From positions 1,178,001 to 1,242,000 of the forward strand of contig NZ_OZ241975.1 of assembly GCF_965204195.1 (NCBI RefSeq): a stretch of 64,000 nucleotides of DNA. The letters are read 5' to 3'. Shown one piece after another: positions 51,406 through 60,714 of this stretch (positions are counted from its first letter, which is position 1; every line of letters begins with the position of its first letter). The notes beneath the pieces are model-generated. The model worked only from the letters and a program-made list of their open reading frames with translations, ran no database searches and had not been told where the DNA came from. This stretch comes from Poriferisodalis sp965204195 (GTDB taxonomy: Bacteria > Actinomycetota > Acidimicrobiia > Acidimicrobiales > Poriferisodalaceae). Position numbers and translations under genes: made by a program.

Positions 51406-51459
51406 GCAGTACAGGCTACCAGACGGCTTCCGGAAGGTCGCGTGAGCGAGTACTGCGGC

Positions 51460-53562
51460 TCAGCCGCGGCGCTCGGCGTGCAGCGTCAGCATCAATTCGT
51501 GCAGATCGGTGCCGCAGTGCTCAGTCCACTCGCCGTCGCTGCCGAGCTCCCAGCGAGCAATGCCGCCGTCGAGGTACATGTCGGTGAGATCCACAAGCTC
51601 GCTGATGAGTGCGGGCGCCTCCACCGGCGCCAGCGCCTCGACGCGGTAGCGCAGGTTGCGCGGCATGGCGTCGGCTGAGCCCAGCAGGATCGTGTAGCCC
51701 CGGTCGCGATTGCCGAACCGGTACACCCGGCTGTGCTCCAGGAAGCGGCCCACGATGCTGCGCACCGAGATGTTCTCGCTCATGCCCTCGACGCCGGGGA
51801 CCAGACAGCAGATGCCGCGCACGACAAGGTCGATGCGGCAGCCCTGCTGTGACGCCTCGTAGAGGGCGTCGATCACCTCGCTGTCGACGATGGCGTTCAT
51901 CTTCATGAAGATGTGGCCGTCGGGCTCAGCGGCCTCGGCTGCGATGTGCTTGACCAAGGACTGGCCGAGGCTGTGCGGTGCGACGGCCAGCTTGCGATAG
52001 TCGGTCTTGCGGCTGTAACCGGTGAGCGAGTTGAACAGTGCGGCCACGTCGGCTGCGAAGTCCCGGTCGGCAGTGAGCAGTCCGAAGTCCTCGTAGATGC
52101 GGGCCGTGTCGGCGTTGAAGTTGCCGGTGCCGACGAAGCAGTAATGGGTGATGCCACGGGGCTCGCGCCGCACCACCATCGCGAGCTTGCAGTGGGTCTT
52201 CAGACCCACGACGCCGTAGGCCACGTGCACGCCCGCGCGCTCCAGGATGCGTGCCCATTCGATGTTGGCGTGCTCATCGAAGCGTGCCTTCAGCTCCACG
52301 ACCACCACGACCTGCTTGCCTCGCTCCGCAGCCCGGATGAGCGAATTGACGAGTCGAGTCCGCTCCGAGGTCCGGTACATCGTCAGCTTGATGGCGAGCA
52401 CATCTGGATCGTCGGCGGCTTGGCGGATGAACGCGTCGAGGCTGGTGGTGAACGACTCGTACGGCAGGTGCACCAGGATGTCCTGGCGTTTGAGCACGTC
52501 GAAGAAGTCGACGCCGGTCTCGGACTCTTCTGCGGCTCCCCGCCGGCTCGCGGTGCCGCTGGCAAGCAGCGCACTCGCTTCGGTGGAGGCTCGTAGCGGC
52601 AGCGGTGTCCGGGGGTTGTGGGGCGGAGTCTTGAGATCGTCGCGGTCGATGTCGTACAGCTCGAAGAGGTCTGACAGGCCGAGCAGTCCTTTCGAGGTGT
52701 AGACGTCGTCGTGAGTCAGCTTCAGCTCGCGAGTCAGCATGTCCAGCGCGTCACTGCCCAGGTCGGGTGCGGCCTCGAGTCGCACCGCACCGCCGAAGCG
52801 CCGCTGGCGCAACTCGAGCTCCATGTGCTTGAGCAGGTCGTCGGTCTCGGTGTCGTCGATGTCGAGATCAGCGTCGCGGGTGACCCGGAACGTGCTGTGG
52901 CTCAGCAGCTTCACGCCCGGGAACAGGTCGTCGAGATGCCAGGCGATGACCGATTCCAGCGTGATGAAGCGATGCTCGTCGGGCAGGGCCAAAAAGCGCG
53001 GCAGGATCGGCGGCACCTTCACACGGGCGAACGACGGACCGCTGCGGGAGTGCTCGACAAATACGGCGAGGTTCAGCGACAGGTCAGAGATGTAGGGAAA
53101 GGGGTGAGCCGGATCGACAGCAAGCGGGGTCAGCACGGGGAACACCTGCTCGCTGAAGAGCTCGGCTACCCAGGCGCGGCTGGTGGCGTCGAGATCGTCG
53201 GGTTCGACGAAGGAGATTTCCTCGGCAGCGAGCGCCGGCCGCAGATCGTCCTCGAACAGCGACGAAGCGTCCTGGAGCTGTTCGGCGGCGGCTTCCCGGA
53301 TCCCCTTGAGCTGTGCCCGCGGTGTCAGGCCGTCTGAGCCAGCCTGGCGCACCCCGGCCTCGATGGAGTCGAGCACCGTGGGCACACGCACCTGGAAGAA
53401 CTCGTCGAGATTCGACGCATGGATGGCCACGAACTTGATGCGCTCGAGGAGCGGAAGCTCTCGATCATGCGCGAGTGCCAGGACGCGATGGTTGAAGTCC
53501 AGCCAAGACAATTCTCGATTGAGATAGCGCTTGGGTGATCGGGCCCCGTTGGCGGCGGACAT
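51460..53562 (-). CDS. ppk1: Polyphosphate kinase 1
   Basis: 700 residues, full length for PPK1. KRYLNRELSWLDFNHRVLALA opens the N-domain; the head domain and the two catalytic C-domains follow, with LTMYRTSERTR, the phosphorylated His in GLKTHCKLAMV, GTGNFNADTARIYEDFG and IVRG-like RGICCLVPG. It makes polyphosphate from ATP reversibly. An insert near 330-355 is Ser/Ala/Glu-rich and unconserved. Followed by the leuA leader, transcribed in the same direction. Confidence 0.96.
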   Translation of the reverse strand: MSAANGARSPKRYLNRELSWLDFNHRVLALAHDRELPLLERIKFVAIHASNLDEFFQVRVPTVLDSIEAGVRQAGSDGLTPRAQLKGIREAAAEQLQDASSLFEDDLRPALAAEEISFVEPDDLDATSRAWVAELFSEQVFPVLTPLAVDPAHPFPYISDLSLNLAVFVEHSRSGPSFARVKVPPILPRFLALPDEHRFITLESVIAWHLDDLFPGVKLLSHSTFRVTRDADLDIDDTETDDLLKHMELELRQRRFGGAVRLEAAPDLGSDALDMLTRELKLTHDDVYTSKGLLGLSDLFELYDIDRDDLKTPPHNPRTPLPLRASTEASALLASGTASRRGAAEESETGVDFFDVLKRQDILVHLPYESFTTSLDAFIRQAADDPDVLAIKLTMYRTSERTRLVNSLIRAAERGKQVVVVVELKARFDEHANIEWARILERAGVHVAYGVVGLKTHCKLAMVVRREPRGITHYCFVGTGNFNADTARIYEDFGLLTADRDFAADVAALFNSLTGYSRKTDYRKLAVAPHSLGQSLVKHIAAEAAEPDGHIFMKMNAIVDSEVIDALYEASQQGCRIDLVVRGICCLVPGVEGMSENISVRSIVGRFLEHSRVYRFGNRDRGYTILLGSADAMPRNLRYRVEALAPVEAPALISELVDLTDMYLDGGIARWELGSDGEWTEHCGTDLHELMLTLHAERRG

Positions 53563-53760
53563 GACGGCTCAAGCCCCTGTACGGTCGATGCAAGGCACCA
53601 TGGGGCAAAGCACCCTGCGCCCGTGAGAGTACGCAATCGGCGTCACTGTCCACAAGGGGACGGCCAAGTCCCTGCAGATCGCCGCAGTCTGCGGGCACGG
53701 CCTGTGGACAATGTGTGTGCATCGAGCAGGCGTCCTGTGGACACCTGCCTGCGCAGACGC

Positions 53761-55239
53761 TCAGGCCGGGGTGAACTCGAATGCTTCGTCGATGACGACG
53801 TCGGTGCCGATGAACTCGGCTTGCGTCATCTCGTCCATGAGCGATGCATCGGTGCTGCGAGCCCATTGCCGCCCGTTCGGAGTTCGCACTGCGGCCAGGG
53901 CCACTTCGGGCGCCTCCCGACCGTGCATGACGGTGTAGGCCTCGATGGTGGCGTCGCCGCTGTAGTCGGCGTCGAGGTCGACGGAGGGGAACCGGTCGAT
54001 CTCGTCCTGGCAGTTCTGGTGGCGGAACCCGCTCTCCGGCGGCGTCGTGGAGTAGACGCCGAAGGCGTGCTTGGTGAGGTAGCCGCCGTTCGCCGAGCAC
54101 AGCCCGACGCTGCCGGGTTCCTCGCGGAGCTTGCCCGCCATCGTGGCGATGGAGTGGGTGACGTAGTTGTTGAGCGGCCCCCCGGCGAACGTGAGCCCGC
54201 CCGTGAGGGTGAGGTCGCGGTCGAGGCTGAGGCCCAGCTCTGTGGCAGAGATCTGCACCGCCGAGGGGAAGCACGAGTACAGGTCGACATAGTCGATGTC
54301 GTCGACGTCCATGCCGGCCAGCTCCATCGCCCGCCGGCCCGCTACTCGGATGGCGGGGGAGCTGTGCAGATCGCCCCGGTTGGACACGAAGTCGGTGTCG
54401 CGCCCGTCTGTGCCGGCATGGGGGAACACCCAGCGGTCGGCGGGCACCCCCGCCGCCGAAGCCGCCTCTGCGGAGCACACGATGAGCGCAGCGGCCAAGT
54501 CGAGATCCCAGTTGGAGTTCATCGACTTCGTGTAGGGGAACCCGACGAGACGGTTGCTGGGGCTCGGGTTGCGGATCTCCTCTGCCGTCATCGGGGTACG
54601 GACCCAGGCGTACGGGTTGGCGACGGCGGCCTGGTTGAACTTCTCCCACATCGTGGAAACACGGTCGCGGTGGCCGTCCATCGACTCGCCGCGCGACGCC
54701 CGGAAGGCCGACTCGAAGACGGGGTAGAGGCAGATCGGGTCCCTCAGGCCGCGTTCGGCCTCCACCTTGTTGTTCATCACGACGTCTTTGCCGAGATATT
54801 CATCGGGCAACACATCGGTCTGGTCGGTGTAGGGAATGCGCTGGTCTGCCCGACGCGCCCGGCGTCGGCTCCAGATACCTTCCGCGCCGGCGATCAGCAC
54901 GATGTCGGCTTCGCCGGCGCTGATGCGTTGGCAGGCTTCATTCACGAGCGACTGCGGCGTGTTGCCGCCGTCGGTGGAGAGTCCGGTCTTGCCGGTGGCC
55001 CCGAAGCGCTCGTTGAGCAGTGCAGCCGGATCGGAATAGGGCCAGGCACCCTTCACGACCCAGGTGTGCGTGGCTCGGCTGGTCAGCCCCGGTGCGCCTG
55101 CGTCTTGCGCGGCGGCGGCCAGTGCCTCGGCCATCATGGCGACCGGTTCGAGCGCTTCGACGGGAACCTCGGGGCGTTGCTTGAACTGTCCAGCGCCCAC
55201 GAGAACGGGGGTGCGGGGATCGATCTGGCTGTTTGTCAT
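53761..55239 (-). CDS. Thiolase-superfamily acetyl-CoA acetyltransferase-like protein
   Basis: 492 residues. N-terminal RTPVLVGAGQFKQRP; later DYVDLYSCFPSAVQI, LTLTGGLTFAGGPLNNYVTHSI and CSANGGYLTKHAFGVYST are the thiolase-like C-half with its Cys. Where classical thiolases place their nucleophile (around residue 90), this has TDGGNTPQS and the next Cys only at 103. A C-terminal beta extension of about 70 residues (SGDATIEAYTVMHGRE) is DUF35/OB-like. Such actinobacterial proteins are usually annotated acetyl-CoA acetyltransferase or lipid-transfer-like. Actual reaction uncertain. Confidence 0.85.
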   Translation of the reverse strand: MTNSQIDPRTPVLVGAGQFKQRPEVPVEALEPVAMMAEALAAAAQDAGAPGLTSRATHTWVVKGAWPYSDPAALLNERFGATGKTGLSTDGGNTPQSLVNEACQRISAGEADIVLIAGAEGIWSRRRARRADQRIPYTDQTDVLPDEYLGKDVVMNNKVEAERGLRDPICLYPVFESAFRASRGESMDGHRDRVSTMWEKFNQAAVANPYAWVRTPMTAEEIRNPSPSNRLVGFPYTKSMNSNWDLDLAAALIVCSAEAASAAGVPADRWVFPHAGTDGRDTDFVSNRGDLHSSPAIRVAGRRAMELAGMDVDDIDYVDLYSCFPSAVQISATELGLSLDRDLTLTGGLTFAGGPLNNYVTHSIATMAGKLREEPGSVGLCSANGGYLTKHAFGVYSTTPPESGFRHQNCQDEIDRFPSVDLDADYSGDATIEAYTVMHGREAPEVALAAVRTPNGRQWARSTDASLMDEMTQAEFIGTDVVIDEAFEFTPA

Positions 55240-55397
55240 GGCGATGCGGCCTCGTGGTTAGGAACGGCGGGGTGGATGAGACGCGACGTTAGCGAACGGC
55301 GTTCCAGCGAGGCCGGGCCGGGCAACGCGCGCGGGGGTCGCGAGCGGCGCCGTAGCGCTCGACGGGCGGCAGTAGCGTCACCGGTGGGAGGCCACCG

Positions 55398-56165
55398 GTG
55401 GCCCAACTGCCCGATCATTACGCGACGCTGGGAGTACGCCCGGACGCCGACACCGCCGCGATACGGCGAGCGTGGATCCGAGCGGCGCGGGCCAATCATC
55501 CCGATCAGCCCGGTGACGTTACGCAGGCCCAGAGCGAGCGTTCCGACAGCCGGATGCGGTCGGTGAACGAAGCGTGGCGCGTGCTCGGTTCCGCAGACTC
55601 GCGCCGCTCCTACGACGCCGAGCGAGCCGAAGTGGAGGCCCGCAATCGGCCGACAGGCGCCGCCGCTGGTGACCATGCGGCCGGAGCGGCACCCACCGCG
55701 CGGCCGACGTCGGGCACGGGAAACGAGCCGCATGAGCCTGACCGCGGTGATCCGTGGGCTCACGAACGCAACGGCGCCACGGTGGAGCCAGGCGGCCCCG
55801 GCGGGTTCGTGGTCCGCCACCGAAGTGCGGCGCTCGTGGTGCGGGTGCTGCCGTGGCTGTCGATCGCCGTCGTGGGCGTGGTGATCTTCGTGGCCAGCGC
55901 CTACATGACCGCCAGCGACAACGTCGATCAATCCAGGGTCGCTGCGCTCGAGGTCGGCGAGTGCTTCTGGTTTGATCCCGATGGCACGCTGTTCACCGTC
56001 GGGTGCGAATGGCCGCAAACCGACGGTGTGCTTGATGAGATCATCACAACGTCCGCCAGCGACCGCTGCCGTCATCCTGATGCCGCCGCCCACCCAGCCC
56101 CGATCGCTGGCCGCCGCCTCTGCCTGGTGCCCGTAGACCGCTGGGAACCGCCTGCTGCGGAGTAG
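55398..56165 (+). CDS. J-domain membrane protein (DnaJ-like)
   Basis: 255 residues from GTG. J-domain at 5-75 with DHYATLGVRPDADTAAIRRAW and HPD at 34-36. A disordered Pro/Gly/His-rich linker follows, then one membrane helix (LPWLSIAVVGVVIFVASAYM, about 150-170). The final 80 residues lie outside, with two or three Cys (GECFWFD, VGCEWPQ, RRLCLVP). The J-domain would stimulate DnaK at the inner face; the outside domain resembles septum-formation-like or DUF4190-type sensor domains. Single gene, converges with the VOC gene 6 bases later. Confidence 0.85.
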   Translation: MAQLPDHYATLGVRPDADTAAIRRAWIRAARANHPDQPGDVTQAQSERSDSRMRSVNEAWRVLGSADSRRSYDAERAEVEARNRPTGAAAGDHAAGAAPTARPTSGTGNEPHEPDRGDPWAHERNGATVEPGGPGGFVVRHRSAALVVRVLPWLSIAVVGVVIFVASAYMTASDNVDQSRVAALEVGECFWFDPDGTLFTVGCEWPQTDGVLDEIITTSASDRCRHPDAAAHPAPIAGRRLCLVPVDRWEPPAAE

Positions 56166-56171
56166 TGGCTG

Positions 56172-57017
56172 TCAGCCGTGCTCGGTGAGCATGAGACGCA
56201 CGCCCAGGTTGTGCTCGGGTGGCACGATGAACATGGCGTCCTGCTGTTCACCGGCGCCGCACACGCCGACCCGTTGCGCGCCCGGAACCAGGCCGGGGTC
56301 GTCGAGCTGGAAGTGCAGGAGCTGCAGGCGGCCGGGGCGGTTGCCCATCCAGTGGGCCAGGTTGGCGTCGGTTGGCTGGATGAGCTTGAGGTTCCACGGG
56401 CCTGAGCGCAGGTCCACTCCGGTTCCGACGTTGGGGTCTTTCCACTCGTCGGTCTGCTCCATGCCCAGCGGTCCTCGGAACAGCGCGGCTGCGGCCTGTA
56501 CATCGGACGTCAAGTGGACCACGGTCGCCAACGATGTGGACCGCCCGTGGCGAGTGGGCGGCAGGGGCGGGGCGTCGTCCCAGCCGTCGCCGCCCGCCCA
56601 AGCGATCTGGATGACCATGCCCCAGCTGTCCTTGGGATGGAGGAACGCTTCCTTCCACAGTGGGTTCTCTTCGTTGACCCCGATGACGTTGTAGCCGGCG
56701 TCGCCGAGCGCTCCGACGGTGTCGGCGAAGTCGGGCGTCTTGAAGGTGAAGTGGTGCGGGCCGGGGCCGTTGCGAGCCAGGAAGCGGTGCAGGAAATCGC
56801 TGCCGGGGTGCTCGAGCGGTTCGAGGATCTCGACCCTTGCGCCGCCGTCGAACGACACCTGGCAGAAGTAGAAATCGTCGCCCGCCTGCGACGCGGGGTC
56901 GTTATCGGGGCCGCCGATCCAGCGACCGCCCAGGTCGCGGCTGTAGCGGATCACGTTGTCCCAGGCACGTTCGCTCACCACGGCGACGTGGTCCATGACG
57001 AGGGTGTCGGTCGGCAT
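56172..57017 (-). CDS. Two-domain VOC protein (HPPD/glyoxalase-like)
   Basis: 281 residues with two VOC modules: MDHVAVVSERAWDNVIRYSRDLGG and GPHHFTFKTPDF, then ATVVHLTSDVQAAAALF and LLHFQLDDPGLVPG. Metal-ligand His/Glu are partly conserved (DHV, HHF, LHFQ). Relatives cleave or isomerise aromatics or methylmalonyl-CoA; the specific role is unknown. It lies just before the sulfatase on the same strand, with a 12-base gap, so may share its transcript. Confidence 0.85.
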   Translation of the reverse strand: MPTDTLVMDHVAVVSERAWDNVIRYSRDLGGRWIGGPDNDPASQAGDDFYFCQVSFDGGARVEILEPLEHPGSDFLHRFLARNGPGPHHFTFKTPDFADTVGALGDAGYNVIGVNEENPLWKEAFLHPKDSWGMVIQIAWAGGDGWDDAPPLPPTRHGRSTSLATVVHLTSDVQAAAALFRGPLGMEQTDEWKDPNVGTGVDLRSGPWNLKLIQPTDANLAHWMGNRPGRLQLLHFQLDDPGLVPGAQRVGVCGAGEQQDAMFIVPPEHNLGVRLMLTEHG

Positions 57018-57028
57018 GGCGTCGCAGG

Positions 57029-58654
57029 CTATGCCCGAAAGGAGGATTCGCTCCCGTTGGGCGAGGCAGGGGGCGCGTACACGGGCATGCCGCGGGCGAT
57101 GTCGTCAGCTTCGATCAGGGCAGCAGCCAGGCGCTCGTACATCTCGGCCCGCCGTGCCGGGTCGCTGTGGCCGAGCGGGGCCACCTCGTCGGGATCGGCC
57201 GCTGTGTCGAAGAGCTGCTCGGAGCCATCGCTGTGGCGCGTGAGGCGCAGATCGGCGGTGACGAGCGTGCGGGTCTTCACTGGGGTCAGGATGTCCAAGG
57301 TGAGCGCTCCCGGGAAATCGTCTTCGATGAGCACGTCGTCACGCACTGTCTCTGCAGGATCGTCCAGGATCGGCACCAGGCTCCTGCCGCCGATGCCGTC
57401 GTAGCCGGGCAGACCGGCAAGCTCCAGCAGCGTCGGCCCCAAGTCGATGCTGCCGGCCAGCGATTGGGTGCGGCCCGGCGAGCGCCGCGGGTCGACGATG
57501 ACGTACGGCACGGCCAGCGTGCCGCGGTAATGCATGAAGCCCTTCAGCATCAGCCCGTGGTCGCCCATCATGTCGCCGTGGTCGCTGGTGAACACGATGA
57601 TGGTGTTGCCGGCTTGGCCGAGCCGGTCGAGCGCAGCCAGGATCTGGCCGATGCCGTCATCGATCATCTCGATCATCCCGTAGGTGGCCGCCAGCGCCTC
57701 CCGCAGCATCTGATAGTCGCCGGCCACGCCGCAGGGCGTGACCCAGCCGCGCTGTTTGCTCGGGTGTAGCTGGCTGATGTGCTGCACATATTGAGGGGCA
57801 CCCGTCAAGTCGTCGTCGACCGAGACGGGAACTTCCATGTCGTCGGGACGGTGGCGGTCGAACCACTCGCCGGGCGGCGTCATCGGGTGGTGCGGGTCGG
57901 GAAAGGAGGCCCACGCCAGCCACGGCCCGCCTTGGGTGGCTGCGTCTTCGATGAAGGCGATCGTGCGCTCGGTGACGAACGTCGTGGAGTGCAGCTCCGG
58001 CCCGTAGGGCGGTTCGTACACCTGCCACCAGCGTTCCGAGCGGCGGCGGGCCGGTGACTCCGCGGTCAACGGCACCATGAGGTCTTCGAGGCGGCCTCCG
58101 CGATCGAGTGCCCACAGCAGGTGGTGACCGCTGACGCGTGCGCCGTGGTCGATGGCCAGCTCGACGTGTTCGAATCCGTAGAAGTTGTCGGGGAACTCGG
58201 GAGCTCCATTCACGTAGCGCTCGGCATCTTCGAGCGTGTCCCAACCGGTCGGCCAGTACTGGTCGACTGCTCCGGCGGGCGCACCTGTCGGCAACACCGC
58301 GTTACGCGACATGCCGTGCTGCAGGTGCGACTTGCCGATGAGCGCGGTGCGGTAGCCCGCCGCCCGGAACTGCCGCACATGGGTGTTGGCGCCCGGCTCG
58401 AGCGACCGGTCGTTGAAGACCACGCCGTGCGCGCTGGGCATGCGCCCGGTCATGATCGTGGAGCGGTTCGGCATGCACACCGGATTGGCCACCCAGGCGT
58501 TGTCGAACACCATTCCCCGGGCCGCCAGTGCATCGAGGTTGGGCGTACGTACCACTTCGTTGCCGCCGAAGCCGGTGTGATCGGCGCGCTGCTGGTCGGT
58601 GATGATGAACAGCACATTCGGCTGCGCCTGCGTACCGTTTTCGGCTGCGTTCAT
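57029..58654 (-). CDS. Arylsulfatase/choline-sulfatase-type sulfatase
   Basis: 541 residues. NVLFIITDQQRADHTG, the formylglycine motif CMPNR (Cys60-Arg64) in NPVCMPNRSTIMTGRMPS, GKSHLQHG near 108, DHGDMMGDHGLM and a C-terminal TADLRLTRH are intact. Cys-type, so a formylglycine-generating enzyme is needed; none is in the window. No signal peptide is seen, so it acts in the cytoplasm or is exported otherwise. Substrate: sulfate ester or phosphonate. It heads a minus-strand group with the VOC gene; an SDR lies upstream. Confidence 0.94.
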   Translation of the reverse strand: MNAAENGTQAQPNVLFIITDQQRADHTGFGGNEVVRTPNLDALAARGMVFDNAWVANPVCMPNRSTIMTGRMPSAHGVVFNDRSLEPGANTHVRQFRAAGYRTALIGKSHLQHGMSRNAVLPTGAPAGAVDQYWPTGWDTLEDAERYVNGAPEFPDNFYGFEHVELAIDHGARVSGHHLLWALDRGGRLEDLMVPLTAESPARRRSERWWQVYEPPYGPELHSTTFVTERTIAFIEDAATQGGPWLAWASFPDPHHPMTPPGEWFDRHRPDDMEVPVSVDDDLTGAPQYVQHISQLHPSKQRGWVTPCGVAGDYQMLREALAATYGMIEMIDDGIGQILAALDRLGQAGNTIIVFTSDHGDMMGDHGLMLKGFMHYRGTLAVPYVIVDPRRSPGRTQSLAGSIDLGPTLLELAGLPGYDGIGGRSLVPILDDPAETVRDDVLIEDDFPGALTLDILTPVKTRTLVTADLRLTRHSDGSEQLFDTAADPDEVAPLGHSDPARRAEMYERLAAALIEADDIARGMPVYAPPASPNGSESSFRA

Positions 58655-58708
58655 AGCGATCTCCCGTCGATGGTGCGGGCAGCGGAGTGGCTGGGGCGGT
58701 GGGGCCGC

Positions 58709-59467
58709 TCAGCCGAAGTTCATCGCGGCGGGGTTGCCGCCGTCGACCACCACGGTCTGGCCGGTGATCGACTCGGCCTCGCACAGCATCACCGTGGCGT
58801 TGGCGATGTCGATCGGGCTGCCCACCTGGCCGAGCAGCGACGCTCGCCGTGCCCCTTCGGAGATCTCGTCGGGCAGGCGGGCTGCCATGCGGGTGCCTTC
58901 CACCAGGCCCGGCGCCACGCAGTTGACCGTGACCGAAGGCGACATGGCCACCGCCAGACAATGGGTGAGGTGGATGAGGGCCGCCTTGGAGCAGCTGTAA
59001 GCGATGCTGCTCGAGCCGGGCAACAGACCGCCCACAGAGGCGATGTTCACGACACGCCCGCCGCCGTCGGCAGCCAGCGGCTCGGCCAGCGCCCGCGTCA
59101 GCAGGTACGGACCGCGCAAGTTGGTCTCCTGCACCCGGTCCCAAGTCGCAGAGTCGAGCGTCTCGAGCTGTCTGAACGGGATGCCGATGTTCCATGCCGC
59201 GTTGTTGACCAGCACGTCGCAGCGGCCGTGTTCAGCAATCGCTGCAGCCGCAGCGTCGATCGAGGCCTCGTCGCGCTGGTCGAGCTGCTGGATGCTCGCC
59301 TGCCGGCCGGCGTCGCGCACCAGCCCGGCGCTGATTTCGGCGCGTTCCTGATCGCCCACGTAGGTCACGATCACATCAGAGCCGGCCGCGGCCAGCGCTT
59401 CGCATATTGCACGCCCGATGTCGCCGGAACCCCCGGTCACAACGGCCAGTTTTCCTGTCAGGTCCAT
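58709..59467 (-). CDS. SDR-family oxidoreductase
   Basis: 252 residues, classical SDR: VTGGSGDIGRAICEAL, DVLVNNAAWN, catalytic YSCSKAA in SSSIAYSCSK, and a C-terminal VVVDGGNPAAMNFG. It would oxidise or reduce a sugar, hydroxyacid or steroid. It follows the LLM oxidoreductase and precedes the sulfatase in transcription order, each about 50-60 bases apart, so the three could be one catabolic transcript for a sulfated substrate. Inference by position only. Confidence 0.92.
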   Translation of the reverse strand: MDLTGKLAVVTGGSGDIGRAICEALAAAGSDVIVTYVGDQERAEISAGLVRDAGRQASIQQLDQRDEASIDAAAAAIAEHGRCDVLVNNAAWNIGIPFRQLETLDSATWDRVQETNLRGPYLLTRALAEPLAADGGGRVVNIASVGGLLPGSSSIAYSCSKAALIHLTHCLAVAMSPSVTVNCVAPGLVEGTRMAARLPDEISEGARRASLLGQVGSPIDIANATVMLCEAESITGQTVVVDGGNPAAMNFG

Positions 59468-59527
59468 GTTCGGTTGTCTTTCGATCAGCGAGTTGCGCCG
59501 TTCAGTGTCCTGGACTGTTCCGCCCTG

Positions 59528-60583
59528 TCAGCCTGTGGCGACCAGTTCGGCCATTGCGGCGAGCAGCGTCGGCGGGCCGGAGAGCTGCAGCACGGTCACC
59601 ACGGTGTCGTCCCAGCGCCGCAGGTCTGCCGCGATCTTGTCCATCGGGCCGATCAGCGAGACCTCCTCGACCAGCTCGATCGGGATGGTCGCCGCGGCCT
59701 CCTGCTTGTGGCCGGTGAGATACATGTCCTGCACCTCGTCGGCGACGTGCTGGTAGCCCATCCGGCAGAACACGTCGTAATGGAAGTTGGCGTCGCGGGC
59801 ACCCATCCCGCCCATGTACAGCGCCAGCATGGGGCGGATCCGGTTGGCCGCACGCTCGATGTCGTCGTCGGGCACCACGCTGATCGGGCACACAACCTCG
59901 AAATCGGCATCGTCGGGAATCCGCCCGTCATCGCCGATCAGCGGTTTGCCCGCCGCAGCGAAGCCGGTATTCAGCGCATCCGCATAGAACTGGTTGTCCT
60001 TGGGGGCGAAGAACAGTGGCAGCCAGCCCTCGCACAGCTCGGCTGCCAGGGCCACATTGCGCGGCCCCTCCGCGCCGAGGTAGATCGGCACGTCAACCCG
60101 CAGCGGGTGCACGGTCGACTTCAGCGGCTTGCCGAGGCCCATGCCCCCCGGGAAGGGCATCTGGTAGTGGTCGCCGGTGAAGCTCACCGGCTTGTCGCGT
60201 TCGAGGATCGCCCGGACGATCTCGATGTACTCCCGGGTACGAGCCAACGGGCGGGGATACGGCTGGCCGTACCAGCCTTCGACCACCTGCGGCCCGCTCA
60301 CGCCGAGGCCCAGGATGAACCTGCCGCCGCTGAGGTGATCCATCGTGATCGCCGCCATGCCCACAGCGGCCGGGGTGCGTGCAGAGATCTGGATGATGCC
60401 GGTGCCCAGCCCGATGCGCTCGGTGTGGCTGCCCCACCATGCCAGCGGTGTCAGGGCATCGGAGCCGTAGGCCTCCGCAGTCCAGAAGGAATGAAATCCG
60501 AGCTGCTCGGCGAGTTGCAGCGTCTCCAACGCATCAGGCGGCGGGCCAGCCGCCCAGTAGCCGACACCGGTTGCAAGCTTCAT
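59528..60583 (-). CDS. LLM-class F420-dependent oxidoreductase
   Basis: 351 residues from ATG 60583; a longer frame begins upstream in unconserved sequence. GVGYWAAGPPPDALETLQLAEQLGFHSFWTAEAYGSDALTPLAWWGSHTERIGLGTGI is the luciferase-like TIM barrel; LGLGVSGPQVVEGWYG and VDVPIYLGAEGPRN follow. The family reduces or hydroxylates with F420 or FMN; actinobacterial members are mostly F420-type. Divergent from the TrpB-like gene, about 130 bases between. Same-strand neighbours: SDR and sulfatase. Confidence 0.92.
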   Translation of the reverse strand: MKLATGVGYWAAGPPPDALETLQLAEQLGFHSFWTAEAYGSDALTPLAWWGSHTERIGLGTGIIQISARTPAAVGMAAITMDHLSGGRFILGLGVSGPQVVEGWYGQPYPRPLARTREYIEIVRAILERDKPVSFTGDHYQMPFPGGMGLGKPLKSTVHPLRVDVPIYLGAEGPRNVALAAELCEGWLPLFFAPKDNQFYADALNTGFAAAGKPLIGDDGRIPDDADFEVVCPISVVPDDDIERAANRIRPMLALYMGGMGARDANFHYDVFCRMGYQHVADEVQDMYLTGHKQEAAATIPIELVEEVSLIGPMDKIAADLRRWDDTVVTVLQLSGPPTLLAAMAELVATG

Positions 60584-60714
60584 GTCACGTCGCCTTGTCG
60601 TTGCGGGGAATCCAAGAGTGCCCAGTATGGGCGCTGGCGGCCAGCGGCACAGAAGTGGGCGGGTACAGTCCGCGCGCACCCAGCCACGCGGCAGCTTTCA
60701 GGAAGGAGCGCGCA

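Noticed and set aside
51197..51459. A riboswitch before leuA
   Set aside because: A leucine-rich leader peptide, a hairpin and a T-run terminator explain the region; no known aptamer motif was seen.
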